Shown: one piece after another, positions 33,340 to 41,054 of the stretch | Position numbering within the stretch: the first letter of the stretch is position 1 | How the letters are laid out: every line of letters starts with the position of its first letter | Assembly: GCA_964458575.1 (NCBI GenBank) | Contig: CAYWMD010000054.1 | Coordinates: forward strand, 1 to 43,811 | Direction of reading: 5' to 3' | Length of the DNA stretch: 43,811 nucleotides | Source of the DNA: CAYWMD01 sp964458575 | GTDB lineage: Bacteria > Verrucomicrobiota > Verrucomicrobiia > Limisphaerales > JADLHS01 | Translations under genes and position numbers: made by a program | Notes under the pieces: model-generated | What the model was told of the DNA's origin: nothing | Database searches by the model: none | The model's input: the letters and a program-made list of their open reading frames with translations, nothing else

Positions 33340-35343
33340 ATGCTGATTTTCGACCAGTTGAAAAAGAACGACCCGCAGCTCCGGCTGCTGGCGATGCTCA
33401 TCCTGTCCTGCTTTCTGGTGCTGATGGTCGGACTTTGGTGGGTTCAAATCGTCCATGCCCGCGACTATCGCCGGTCGCTGCAAGCACAATCCTACCGCAG
33501 TGTTCGCGTTCCGGCCGTCCGTGGAAAGATTCTGGATCGCACTGGCGCGGCGCTGGCTGAGAGCCGGCCCAACTACAGCATCAGCCTGTATCTTGAAGAC
33601 TTGAGCCCCGCCTTCCGCGAAGAGTACCAACGGATTCGGCCGAGGCAAATTGTGACCAACTCCCTGGCGGCCTGGGAGCGTTGGCTCGGTTTCGATTCCG
33701 TCAAGACCCAACGCGTCCGGCTCACCAAGTCGCAGATTGCCAGTCTGGAATGGCAGGCGCGTTACCAGGTCGGCAACCGTGCGGTTCAGGAGGTTGCGGC
33801 GATTCTGCGAGAGCCGCTCGCTCTCGATCCCGGCAAGTTCCGCCGCCATTATGTCAGCCAACTGGCGCTGCCACTTTCCATCGTGGACGACCTCGACTCC
33901 GCCCGGATCGCCCGATTCGAGGAGCAATCCGCGAACATCGTCGGCGTGGATTTGGAAACCGAAACCACGCGGGTGTATCCCTGCTCCAATGTCGCATCGC
34001 ACGTCATCGGTTACGTGCGGAGAAATAACGACTCGGTGGCGGGCGAAGAAGCGTTTTACTCCTATCGCCTCCCGGATTTTCGCGGCGCCGTTGGCATCGA
34101 GAAATACTTCGACCAGGACCTGCGCGGGCAGGCCGGCGCCAAATCGGTTCTGGTGAACAACCTCGGATATCGGCAGACGGAAACCGTTTGGGAGGCGGCC
34201 GAGCCCGGCCGCAACGTGGTGCTGACCCTCGATTTGCGGATTCAACTGGCTGCCGAACGCGCCATGCGCGCGCGGTTGGGCGCGCAGGCGCGCGGGGCCG
34301 TGGTGGTCATGGACGTGCGCAACGGCGACGTTCTGGCGATGGTCTCGTCGCCGGCCCCGGACCCGAACATGTTCGTCCAGGGAATTTCGCCGGCCAGCAT
34401 GGCGTGGCTCACCAATGCGACGTTTCGCCCGCTGATCAATCGCGCCACGCAGGAAAATTATGCGCCGGGCTCAATCTTCAAAACCATCGTCGGGCTTGCC
34501 TGTCTCGAAGCCGGCCTCAATCCCAATGAACAAGTGAACAGCCCGGGCCACGTCAGCTATCCCCGTTACATGCGCGACCTCGGCGGCGCCGGCTTGTTTG
34601 ACTTTCGTCGGGCGCTGTTGCGATCAAGCAATTTCTACTTCGTCACCAACGGGCTGCGCTACGGAATTGCGAACATCGTGGCGCTCGGCGCGCGTTTCCA
34701 CCTGGGCGAACGCACCAAATTGTTCCCCTTGCAGGAAACGGCGGGCGACTTGCCCAGCGTGGAGACGGTGCAGTCGCGAAGCTGGCGGGCCGGCGAAACG
34801 GCGAACATCTGCATCGGTCAGGGCGCGCTGACCGTCACGCCGCTGCAAATGGCAGTGATGACGTCCGCGCTCGCCAATGGCGGAAAGGTGTACTGGCCGC
34901 GAATCGTTCAGGGCATCGAATCGCCGGATCCAACGTCTCTGACGCCGCCCACGTTGATCGAGAAAGCCCGCCTGCGGGATGAACTGGGCGTGCGTCCACG
35001 CAATCTCAAGATTCTCCGAGAAGCCATGTTGGCCGATACCGAGGATTCGGAGGGCACGGCGTACGCGGCATTCAACGCGTATTACCGCAGCGGGGGCAGG
35101 TTGCGGGTCTGCGGCAAGACCGGCACGGCCCAAGTGCAGGACAGTCACAATCGCACCGTTGGCCTCAATCTGTGGTTCATTTCGTTCGCTCCGTATGAAT
35201 CTCCGCGTTACGCCGTGGTCGTGATGGCGGAAGGCGCCGGCTCGGGCGGCGGCACGTGCGCCCCCGTGGCGCGGGACATTTACGAAGCCATTCAAAAAAT
35301 CGAATCTGACGGCGCGGCCAAAAATCTGGCGCGGGCAGACTGA
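33340..35343 (+). CDS. mrdA: Penicillin-binding protein 2 (elongasome transpeptidase)
   Basis: 667 aa. A short cytoplasmic N-terminus and one helix (about residues 17-39) precede a dimerisation/pedestal domain with RGKILDRTGAALAESRPNY. The transpeptidase motifs are all present: SIFK with catalytic Ser378 and Lys381, SSN at 429-431, and KTG at 593-595. PBP2 cross-links peptidoglycan during elongation together with RodA. The frame is open upstream into mreD, but the ATG at 33340 begins right before the membrane anchor and gives the family's usual length. The stop touches the rodA start. Confidence 0.97.
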   Translation: MLIFDQLKKNDPQLRLLAMLILSCFLVLMVGLWWVQIVHARDYRRSLQAQSYRSVRVPAVRGKILDRTGAALAESRPNYSISLYLEDLSPAFREEYQRIRPRQIVTNSLAAWERWLGFDSVKTQRVRLTKSQIASLEWQARYQVGNRAVQEVAAILREPLALDPGKFRRHYVSQLALPLSIVDDLDSARIARFEEQSANIVGVDLETETTRVYPCSNVASHVIGYVRRNNDSVAGEEAFYSYRLPDFRGAVGIEKYFDQDLRGQAGAKSVLVNNLGYRQTETVWEAAEPGRNVVLTLDLRIQLAAERAMRARLGAQARGAVVVMDVRNGDVLAMVSSPAPDPNMFVQGISPASMAWLTNATFRPLINRATQENYAPGSIFKTIVGLACLEAGLNPNEQVNSPGHVSYPRYMRDLGGAGLFDFRRALLRSSNFYFVTNGLRYGIANIVALGARFHLGERTKLFPLQETAGDLPSVETVQSRSWRAGETANICIGQGALTVTPLQMAVMTSALANGGKVYWPRIVQGIESPDPTSLTPPTLIEKARLRDELGVRPRNLKILREAMLADTEDSEGTAYAAFNAYYRSGGRLRVCGKTGTAQVQDSHNRTVGLNLWFISFAPYESPRYAVVVMAEGAGSGGGTCAPVARDIYEAIQKIESDGAAKNLARAD

Positions 35344-36546
35344 ATGCATTCACTCACGCTCAACGAAGGTCAGGGACGATTCGACCGGCTGCAAATCGCG
35401 GCCCTGGTCGGACTCATGCTCGTGGGCGCGGCCTTCATCTTCAGCGCGACCACGGCGAACGAATCTGCCGCCGGGTTGCCGCTGGTCAAACAACTGTGGT
35501 TTCGCCAGATCGTCTGGTATGGCCTGGGCATCGGCGGGGGACTGGTGCTTTGCTTCGTGGACTACCACACGCTGACCCGCTGGTCATTCGTGATTTTCTG
35601 GGCCTCGATCCTCCTGCTGGTGGCTGTAATGGTCTTTGGCACGATGCGCGGCGGGGCGCGGCGCTGGTTCGATCTGGGCTTCTTCAGTCTGCAACCCTCC
35701 GAATTCGCGAAGCTCGCGTTCATTCTGGCCATGGCCCATTTCCTCAGCCGGCCCGTGGACGAATTGCGCGCGCCGCTGATCTTCTGGAAAGCCATCGGGA
35801 TGATGGCGCTGCCCTTCGTCCTGATCATGAAGGAGCCGGATCTGGGTTCGGCGTTGATTTTTGTTCCGACCGGCTTCGCGATGATGTTGGTCGGCGGTGT
35901 CCCGCGCCGTTACCTGCTGCAGCTCATCGGCATCGTGGGCGCATTGGCGTCGCTGGTGCTGGTGGACGTGCTGTTCGCGCCGCCGAAGTGGCAGATCAAG
36001 CTCGAGGAATATCAACGCCAGCGGCTGTTGGTCTATTTTGGATGCGACTTCGCCCGGCCTGATGCCACGCCCGCCGAGCAGGCGCGCGCGCGGCGCGACC
36101 AGCAGGAAAGGTCCTATCAATCCCGACAGGCGATGATTTCCGTCGGCTCGGGCGGATTGCTGGGCAAGGGTTGGCGTCAGGGCAACCAGACCGCGCTGGG
36201 TTTCCTGCCGCCGGGTGCGGCGCACAATGATTTCATTTTCTCCGTGATTGCCGAGGAGAAAGGATTCGTCGGCAGCCTTCTGGTGCTGACGCTATACACG
36301 GTGGTCCTCTTCACTGGATTGAGGATAGCCGGCCAGGCGCGCGATCGCCTCGGAAAACTACTGGCCGTGGGCGTCGTGACGCTCCTGTTCAGCCAGGTGT
36401 TCATCAATATCGGCATGAACATACGAATCATGCCCGTGACGGGCGTGCCACTGCCGCTGTTGTCTTACGGCGGGTCTTCAGTGCTCGTCTCGTTGATCGC
36501 CATGGGCATTTTGCAAAACGTTCATATCCATCGAAAAGGATACTAA
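35344..36546 (+). CDS. rodA: Peptidoglycan polymerase RodA (SEDS family)
   Basis: 400 aa with about ten helices. SEDS family blocks are seen: RWFDLGFFSLQPSEFAKLA, LIMKEPDLGSALIFVP (with the Glu-Pro-Asp motif important for polymerase activity), SVGSGGLLGKGWRQGNQ, FLPPGAAHNDFIFSVIAEE, and IGMNIRIMPVTGVPLPLLS then YGGSS. The ATG follows the PBP2 stop directly, so the polymerase and transpeptidase are made together. A charged insertion (about residues 218-258, with QRQRLLVYFGCDFARPD and EQARARRDQQER) lies in the large loop. Confidence 0.97.
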   Translation: MHSLTLNEGQGRFDRLQIAALVGLMLVGAAFIFSATTANESAAGLPLVKQLWFRQIVWYGLGIGGGLVLCFVDYHTLTRWSFVIFWASILLLVAVMVFGTMRGGARRWFDLGFFSLQPSEFAKLAFILAMAHFLSRPVDELRAPLIFWKAIGMMALPFVLIMKEPDLGSALIFVPTGFAMMLVGGVPRRYLLQLIGIVGALASLVLVDVLFAPPKWQIKLEEYQRQRLLVYFGCDFARPDATPAEQARARRDQQERSYQSRQAMISVGSGGLLGKGWRQGNQTALGFLPPGAAHNDFIFSVIAEEKGFVGSLLVLTLYTVVLFTGLRIAGQARDRLGKLLAVGVVTLLFSQVFINIGMNIRIMPVTGVPLPLLSYGGSSVLVSLIAMGILQNVHIHRKGY

Positions 36547-36554
36547 CCATCAAC

Positions 36555-36665
36555 ATGGAGATTGAAATTAAGATGAAGATGATGATTAAGCGTGGGACGC
36601 CGGACCACCGGAGCCTTCGTAATCGTAATCGTAATCTTGTTCTTTATCTCCCACCAAAAATATGA
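36555..36665 (+). other. 36-codon ORF over short-word repeats, ATGA-overlapping rng
   Basis: ATG at 36555 opens 36 codons that end in TGA 36663-36665, overlapping the rng ATG (36662) as ATGA. The DNA has an ATGAAGATGATGATT stretch and AATCGTAATCGTAATC (three tandem 6-base units), giving the odd peptide EIEIKMKMMIK then RNRNRNL. It may be a leader ORF that couples translation of rng, or simply an intergenic repeat that happens to be open. Confidence 0.4.
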
Positions 36666-38635
36666 GTGATAGAAACTTCGGTCGCCGCCGTCGCGGCATG
36701 AGATTCCGCCCCCAGGGCGGCCTCGGTCACGGCCAACAGAAGCCCGACCGCGAAGCCACGCAGGCCCGCGCCGATGCCATCAGCACGCAGGGCGGCCAGG
36801 AACGGCTCTTCGAGCGGCGACACACGCACGAAATCGAGCGCGCGGAAAACATCGCCGCTGGTTTGCCGCCGGAAGGCGCGCCGCAATCGGAAGAAACGGC
36901 ACCGCCAGTGGAAAAGAAAGGCCAGTTCCGCGAGCCGCACCTTGAAACCCCGGCGCAGGTCGAGGAGGAAAAACCCTTTGAACCGGTGACCGTTCGCGAA
37001 CAGCCCAAGGGTATTGTTGAATCCATCAAGGTCGCGGCCAGCAATCTGGTCAAAAAGGTCCAGCGACTCATCCGCCCAGTGAAGAAACTTCACAAGGAAG
37101 TCATCATCAACGCGGAGACGCTCGAAACCCGCGTCGCGGTGACCGAGGACGGCAAGCTGGAAGAGTTCAACATCGAACGCACGACCGAGGAGCGCCTCGT
37201 CGGCAGTATTTACAAGGGCAAGGTCCGCAACCTGGAGGACGGTCTGAAAGCCGCGTTCGTGGACATCGGCTTCGAGAAGAACGCCTTCCTCCATTACTGG
37301 GACATCGTACCGAACCAGTTCGACAGCGGTGTGGAAATCGTGGAACGCCCGTCCGGCCGGCGGCCCACGAAACCCAAGATCACGCAAAAGGACATCCCGC
37401 GCCTTTATCCGCCGGGCAGCGACATCATTGTGCAGGTGACCAAAGGCCCCATCGGCACGAAAGGTCCGCGCGTGACCACCAACCTGGTGCTGCCGGGACG
37501 CTACCTCGTGCTGCTGCCGAACTCGGACCAGAGCGGCATTTCGCGCAAGATCGAGAATCAGGAGGAACGCAAACGGTTGAAGAAGATTCTCCGCGAGCTT
37601 TCCATACCGGACGGCATGGGTGTCATCATGCGCACGGCGGGCGAGGGCCAGCAGACGCGTTATTTCGTGCGGGATCTCGCGTTGCTGCTGGAGGAATGGC
37701 GTGGCATCCAGGAGCGCATCAAGTCGCAGCCGATGGCCACGTGCGTGTTTCAGGAGCCGGATTTGATCGAGCGCACCGTGCGCGACTTTTTGACCGAAGA
37801 CGTCGAGCGAATCGTCGTGGACAGCCCGAAAGCGAACGACCGCATGCGGGAAATGATTTCCAAGATCTCGCCACGTGCCGCCAAGAAGGTGATCGTCTAT
37901 GCCGACGCGCAACCGATCTTCGACCGCTTTGGCATCAGCAAGCAATTGGAAAACGCCTTTGCCCGCCAGGTGCATCTGAAGAGCGGCGGCTACATCGTCA
38001 TCGATGAAACCGAAGCGTTGGTGGCGATTGACGTGAACACCGGGCGGCACAAAGGCAGTCGCGACCAGGAATCCACGATCTTGAAGGTCAACCTCGAAGC
38101 CGCCGACGAAATCTGCCGGCAACTGCGTCTGCGCAACATGGGCGGCCTGATTGTGCTCGATTTCATTGACATGAAATCGCGCCGCGACCAGCAGAACGTG
38201 TATCACCGCATGAAAGATGGCCTGCGCCGCGACAAGGCCAAGACGCACATCCTGCCGATTTCCCAGCTCGGTTTGTTGGAAATGACGCGGCAACGCCACA
38301 CCGAAAGCGTGCGCTCGGCGGTTTATGACGATTGCCCCTATTGCAAGGGGCGCGGCAAGGTCAAGAGCACCGAGACCATGAGCGTGGAAATCCAGCGCAA
38401 GCTTCAGGAGATTCTGAAGAAGCGTTCCCGTGATGAGTCGGACTTCCAGCTCCGCATCGTGGTGAACCCCACCGTGCTGGAACGCCTGCGCACCGAGGAC
38501 GAGAAGCATCTCATCGAGATGGAAAAACGGTATTTCGGCAAGTTGTCGTTCCGCGCCGACCCCGGCATGCACGCCGAACAGTTCAAAATCCAGAACGTGA
38601 CCACGAACGAGGAACTGGCGAGCGTTGGGTCGTAA
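36662..38635 (+). CDS. rng: Ribonuclease G/E family endoribonuclease
   Basis: 657 aa. The catalytic half starts near residue 143 with KEVIINAETLETRVAVTEDG, then the S1 RNA-binding part (VGSIYKGKVRNLEDGLKAAF). The DNase I-like catalytic region has ETEALVAIDVNTGRHKGS and GGLIVLDFIDMKSRRDQ with the two metal-binding aspartates, and the zinc-link CPYCKGRG near residue 560. It cleaves single-stranded A/U-rich RNA in 16S rRNA maturation and mRNA decay. About 140 residues before the S1 domain are low-complexity, with RRRRGMRFRPQGG and many Glu/Gln, beyond the usual RNase G length of about 490. The position after the mre genes matches E. coli. Confidence 0.96.
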   Translation: MSDRNFGRRRRGMRFRPQGGLGHGQQKPDREATQARADAISTQGGQERLFERRHTHEIERAENIAAGLPPEGAPQSEETAPPVEKKGQFREPHLETPAQVEEEKPFEPVTVREQPKGIVESIKVAASNLVKKVQRLIRPVKKLHKEVIINAETLETRVAVTEDGKLEEFNIERTTEERLVGSIYKGKVRNLEDGLKAAFVDIGFEKNAFLHYWDIVPNQFDSGVEIVERPSGRRPTKPKITQKDIPRLYPPGSDIIVQVTKGPIGTKGPRVTTNLVLPGRYLVLLPNSDQSGISRKIENQEERKRLKKILRELSIPDGMGVIMRTAGEGQQTRYFVRDLALLLEEWRGIQERIKSQPMATCVFQEPDLIERTVRDFLTEDVERIVVDSPKANDRMREMISKISPRAAKKVIVYADAQPIFDRFGISKQLENAFARQVHLKSGGYIVIDETEALVAIDVNTGRHKGSRDQESTILKVNLEAADEICRQLRLRNMGGLIVLDFIDMKSRRDQQNVYHRMKDGLRRDKAKTHILPISQLGLLEMTRQRHTESVRSAVYDDCPYCKGRGKVKSTETMSVEIQRKLQEILKKRSRDESDFQLRIVVNPTVLERLRTEDEKHLIEMEKRYFGKLSFRADPGMHAEQFKIQNVTTNEELASVGS

Positions 38636-38654
38636 GCGCGCCGAAGAAAATCAA

Positions 38655-38688
38655 AACGCCCCGTTCCGGCGCGCCGGAGCGGGGCGTT
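38655..38688. terminator. Strong hairpin terminator between convergent genes
   Basis: AACGCCCCGTTCCGGC pairs with GCCGGAGCGGGGCGTT (one G-U pair) around a 2-nt centre. On the minus strand it is followed by TTTTGATTTT, so it ends the leftward secreted-protein transcript. On the plus strand the tail is weaker, but it probably also ends the mreB-rng transcript. Confidence 0.85.
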
Positions 38689-38705
38689 CCATTTCAAATC
38701 ATCAA

Positions 38706-39176
38706 CTACTCCAGCCGCTTGAGCGCGAGCAACCAGCAGGTCGAGTTCGGCGCGTTGCCCCCGAGGACGATCATTTTCCCCTTGTCCAGCGGCTGGGTTT
38801 GGCGAAAGACGACTTCGCTTTTCTTTTTGTTATGCCAGATGACTTCAACCTTGTTGCCCTCAAGCGATTTGACTTCGACGGCGCATTTGTCGCTCAACGA
38901 GGCCTTTCCGGATTTGCCCTGCTCGACGGAGAATTGCTTGCGGTTGATCTCAAAATAGTTGGTCCAGCGCAGCGGCAGCTTGGCCAGCGTACTGCGCACT
39001 TCCTCGTCCACGGGTTTGACCTTCGTGTTGGCCGCTTTTTTATCGTTGGTCCCCCACACCAGTTGGGCTTCCAGTTTCAAGTCGTCCGCGCGCGCCCCTG
39101 CGCTGGTGAACGCCAAAAGGAGGAGAAAAAGCGCAACGCCGCACCGCCGGAATGCGCGTGTGGTGCAAATGTTCAT
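38706..39176 (-). CDS. Small secreted protein of unknown function
   Basis: 156 aa. The signal peptide has an Arg-rich n-region, a hydrophobic core VALFLLLLAFTSA and likely cleavage after ARA near residue 29. The mature part (about 127 aa) is Lys-rich, with LEAQLVWGTNDKK, LPLRWTNYFEINRKQF and VEVKSLEGNKVEVIWHNKKK. It looks like an all-beta domain with no known catalytic motif. The ATG at 39176 comes two bases after the anti-sigma stop, so the two genes are co-expressed and probably translationally coupled. I do not recognise a family. It could be a target of the sigma factor, or a periplasmic ligand for the anti-sigma factor. Confidence 0.82.
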   Translation of the reverse strand: MNICTTRAFRRCGVALFLLLLAFTSAGARADDLKLEAQLVWGTNDKKAANTKVKPVDEEVRSTLAKLPLRWTNYFEINRKQFSVEQGKSGKASLSDKCAVEVKSLEGNKVEVIWHNKKKSEVVFRQTQPLDKGKMIVLGGNAPNSTCWLLALKRLE

Positions 39177-39178
39177 GG

Positions 39179-39694
39179 TCAGTCGAGCGAATCGTCCTGC
39201 TCGATATTCGTGAAATCGCCTTCAGCCGGATACGACAACCACACCAGCGTGGTGCCATTGGCGTAATCATTATAGGTGAAAGCGTCCGAATCGGCAAGTG
39301 TGAACTCGGAAGACTCCGACGCCGTCACTCGCGAGCCGTGCAACTGGGGAAAAAGTGCGAACGCCGCGAGCACCAGTGCCGTGACGGCTCCCGCGGGAAT
39401 CAAGAACCGCCGCCACGCCATAAATCCCGACGCGGCTGGACGTGAGGTGCCGGTGGCTTCCAGACGACCGATCTCGCGTTCGATTTTGGACCAGTAAAAC
39501 TCCCGCGACTCCGGCAGCCGGATCTCCGGCTCGTAAACCGCCAGCGCGCCGCGCGTGTTGTTCAACTCCGTCAACAGCGCGCGCGCGTCCGCATCCCGGG
39601 CGACCAGGTCCGCCATCTCGCGGGCTTCGCCCGGGGACAGTTCCCCGTCGGCGTATGCCTGTAACTTCAATTGTAGCTCTTCGTTCATTTCCAC
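39179..39694 (-). CDS. Probable anti-sigma factor with one membrane helix
   Basis: 171 aa. The N-terminal LQLKLQAYADGELSPGEARE is the usual start of anti-sigma domains (zinc-finger-like), but the His-x3-Cys-x2-Cys ligands are missing. A single helix (about residues 96-116, LIPAGAVTALVLAAFALF) separates it from an acidic outer tail ending FTNIEQDDSLD. The GTG at 39694 is chosen over the ATG at 39688 because AGGA lies eight bases before the GTG, inside the end of the sigma gene. The gene is four bases after the ECF sigma gene. It would hold the sigma factor at the membrane until a signal releases it. Confidence 0.82.
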   Translation of the reverse strand: MEMNEELQLKLQAYADGELSPGEAREMADLVARDADARALLTELNNTRGALAVYEPEIRLPESREFYWSKIEREIGRLEATGTSRPAASGFMAWRRFLIPAGAVTALVLAAFALFPQLHGSRVTASESSEFTLADSDAFTYNDYANGTTLVWLSYPAEGDFTNIEQDDSLD

Positions 39695-39698
39695 AAAC

Positions 39699-40292
39699 TC
39701 AGTCCTGCTTTTTCAACTCAGCCAACAACACCGCCATTTTCCGGCGGGCGTAAAACAATCGCGACATCACCGTGCCGATCGAGCAGCCCATCGTCTTGGC
39801 GATGAGCTTGTATTCCATGCCCTCGAACTCGTGCAACACCAGCACGGTGCGATGCGCTTCCGAAAGCTGGTTCAGCGCCCGGTCAATTCGCGCACGCAAC
39901 TCGGCGCGTTCCAACCGTTCGGTCGGATTGACCGTCACCACCGGCATCTGCCGTTCGACACCGCCGGATTCCTCGTCCATCGCCTCGATGGATTCGGCGC
40001 GCTGCCTTTTCTGTCGGCGCAACTGATCCAGGCAGAGATTGATCACAATCCGCGTCATCCAGGTGGCGAAGCTGGACTCGCGCTGAAACTGTTTCAGCCG
40101 TTGCCACGCCTTGACCCAGGCTTCCTGGGAAAGATCAACCGCGTCTTCCTCATTCCGCATCATGCTGTAGGCCCGGGCGAAGATCTTGTCGCGATGCCGG
40201 GCGACCAGTTCCTCAAACGCCTGCATGTTGCCTCGCTGCGCGGCCCGCACCAGCGCCTCATCATCCTGAGCGGAATAGGCTTTCTCAGACAT
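39699..40292 (-). CDS. ECF-family RNA polymerase sigma factor
   Basis: 197 aa from the ATG at 40292; a TTG at 40310 is the weaker alternative. Region 2 covers FEELVARHRDKIFARAYSMM, NEEDAVDLSQEAWVKAWQ and SSFATWMTRIVINLCLDQLR; region 4 covers LSEAHRTVLVLHEFEGMEY and the helix-turn-helix MGCSIGTVMSRLFYARRKM. Between them is a linker with Glu/Ser-rich AMDEESGGVERQ. Region 1.1 and region 3 are absent, as expected for ECF factors. It probably responds to an envelope signal through the membrane anti-sigma factor encoded next to it. Confidence 0.94.
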   Translation of the reverse strand: MSEKAYSAQDDEALVRAAQRGNMQAFEELVARHRDKIFARAYSMMRNEEDAVDLSQEAWVKAWQRLKQFQRESSFATWMTRIVINLCLDQLRRQKRQRAESIEAMDEESGGVERQMPVVTVNPTERLERAELRARIDRALNQLSEAHRTVLVLHEFEGMEYKLIAKTMGCSIGTVMSRLFYARRKMAVLLAELKKQD

Positions 40293-40330
40293 GGTTTGGA
40301 CGGGGTGCAACCACTAGCTATTCAAAGGAC

Positions 40331-40993
40331 TTACAATTTGCCCTTGGTGGAGGGAAGGCGGCCGGCGATGCGCGGATCCCGCTGGCAGGCAACGTCCACC
40401 GCCTTCGCAAACGCCTTGAAAAGGGCCTCGACGATGTGGTGCGGTTCGTCGCCATACAGCAGCTCCAGGTGAAGGTTGCATCGGGCTTCGTTGGCAAAAC
40501 CTTGAAAGAATTCGCGCGCCAGTCCGAAGCGGAACGCGCTGGAAGCATCCTGGCTTCGCTGGGACCGGGTGAGCTTGCGGTAGGAAAAATCCTTCAAACC
40601 GCGCCAAACCAGATGGGAACGACCACTGAAATCAATGACGCACCGCGCCAGACATTCATCCATCGGGACGTAAGCCTCGCCGGTGAACGGGTTGCGCAGG
40701 TGGAAGCCGGCGCCGTATCGGCGGATGCCGCGCTTGTCGCCGAGCGCCTTCACAAACGCCTGGCCGATGGCTATGCCGCAATCCTCGACCGTGTGATGCG
40801 CGTCCACTTCAAGATCCCCGACGCAGCGCAATTTAAGATCCACAACCGCATGTTTGGCGAAGAGCGTGAGCATGTGATCAAAGAACGGGATGCCGGTCTT
40901 GATCGAGGAATCGCCCCAGCCGTCAATCTTGAGCGAAACGGTCACGCGTGTTTCACGGGTCACGCGTTTGATGGTCGCCTGTCGAACGTTCAT
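40331..40993 (-). CDS. hisB: Imidazoleglycerol-phosphate dehydratase
   Basis: 220 aa. It catalyses the sixth step of histidine synthesis, dehydrating imidazoleglycerol phosphate to imidazoleacetol phosphate in the cytoplasm. Metal-binding blocks are TGIPFFDHMLTLFAKH, VDAHHTVEDCGIAIGQA (H66, H67, E70, D71), VPMDECLARCVIDFSGR and GDEPHHIVEALFKAFA, ending in PSTKG. The usual length is about 195-200; extra residues sit around GLKDFSYRKLTRSQRSQDAS, between DFSGR and the helix EFFQGFANEA. No other his gene is nearby. It stands between a YfhO-like gene (61-base gap) and the sigma gene (38-base gap) on the same strand. Confidence 0.95.
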   Translation of the reverse strand: MNVRQATIKRVTRETRVTVSLKIDGWGDSSIKTGIPFFDHMLTLFAKHAVVDLKLRCVGDLEVDAHHTVEDCGIAIGQAFVKALGDKRGIRRYGAGFHLRNPFTGEAYVPMDECLARCVIDFSGRSHLVWRGLKDFSYRKLTRSQRSQDASSAFRFGLAREFFQGFANEARCNLHLELLYGDEPHHIVEALFKAFAKAVDVACQRDPRIAGRLPSTKGKL

Positions 40994-41054
40994 GGCGATG
41001 CATGTCTAGCAGATTCCGACGCCAAAAACAAAGCCCAATCCCGTGAGATCGCAT

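Noticed and set aside
36644..38572. 642-codon open frame antisense to rng
   Set aside because: It is a mirror of codon bias in G+C-rich DNA. The translation is rich in His, Ala and Arg with no domain, whereas the plus strand encodes a complete RNase G/E protein.
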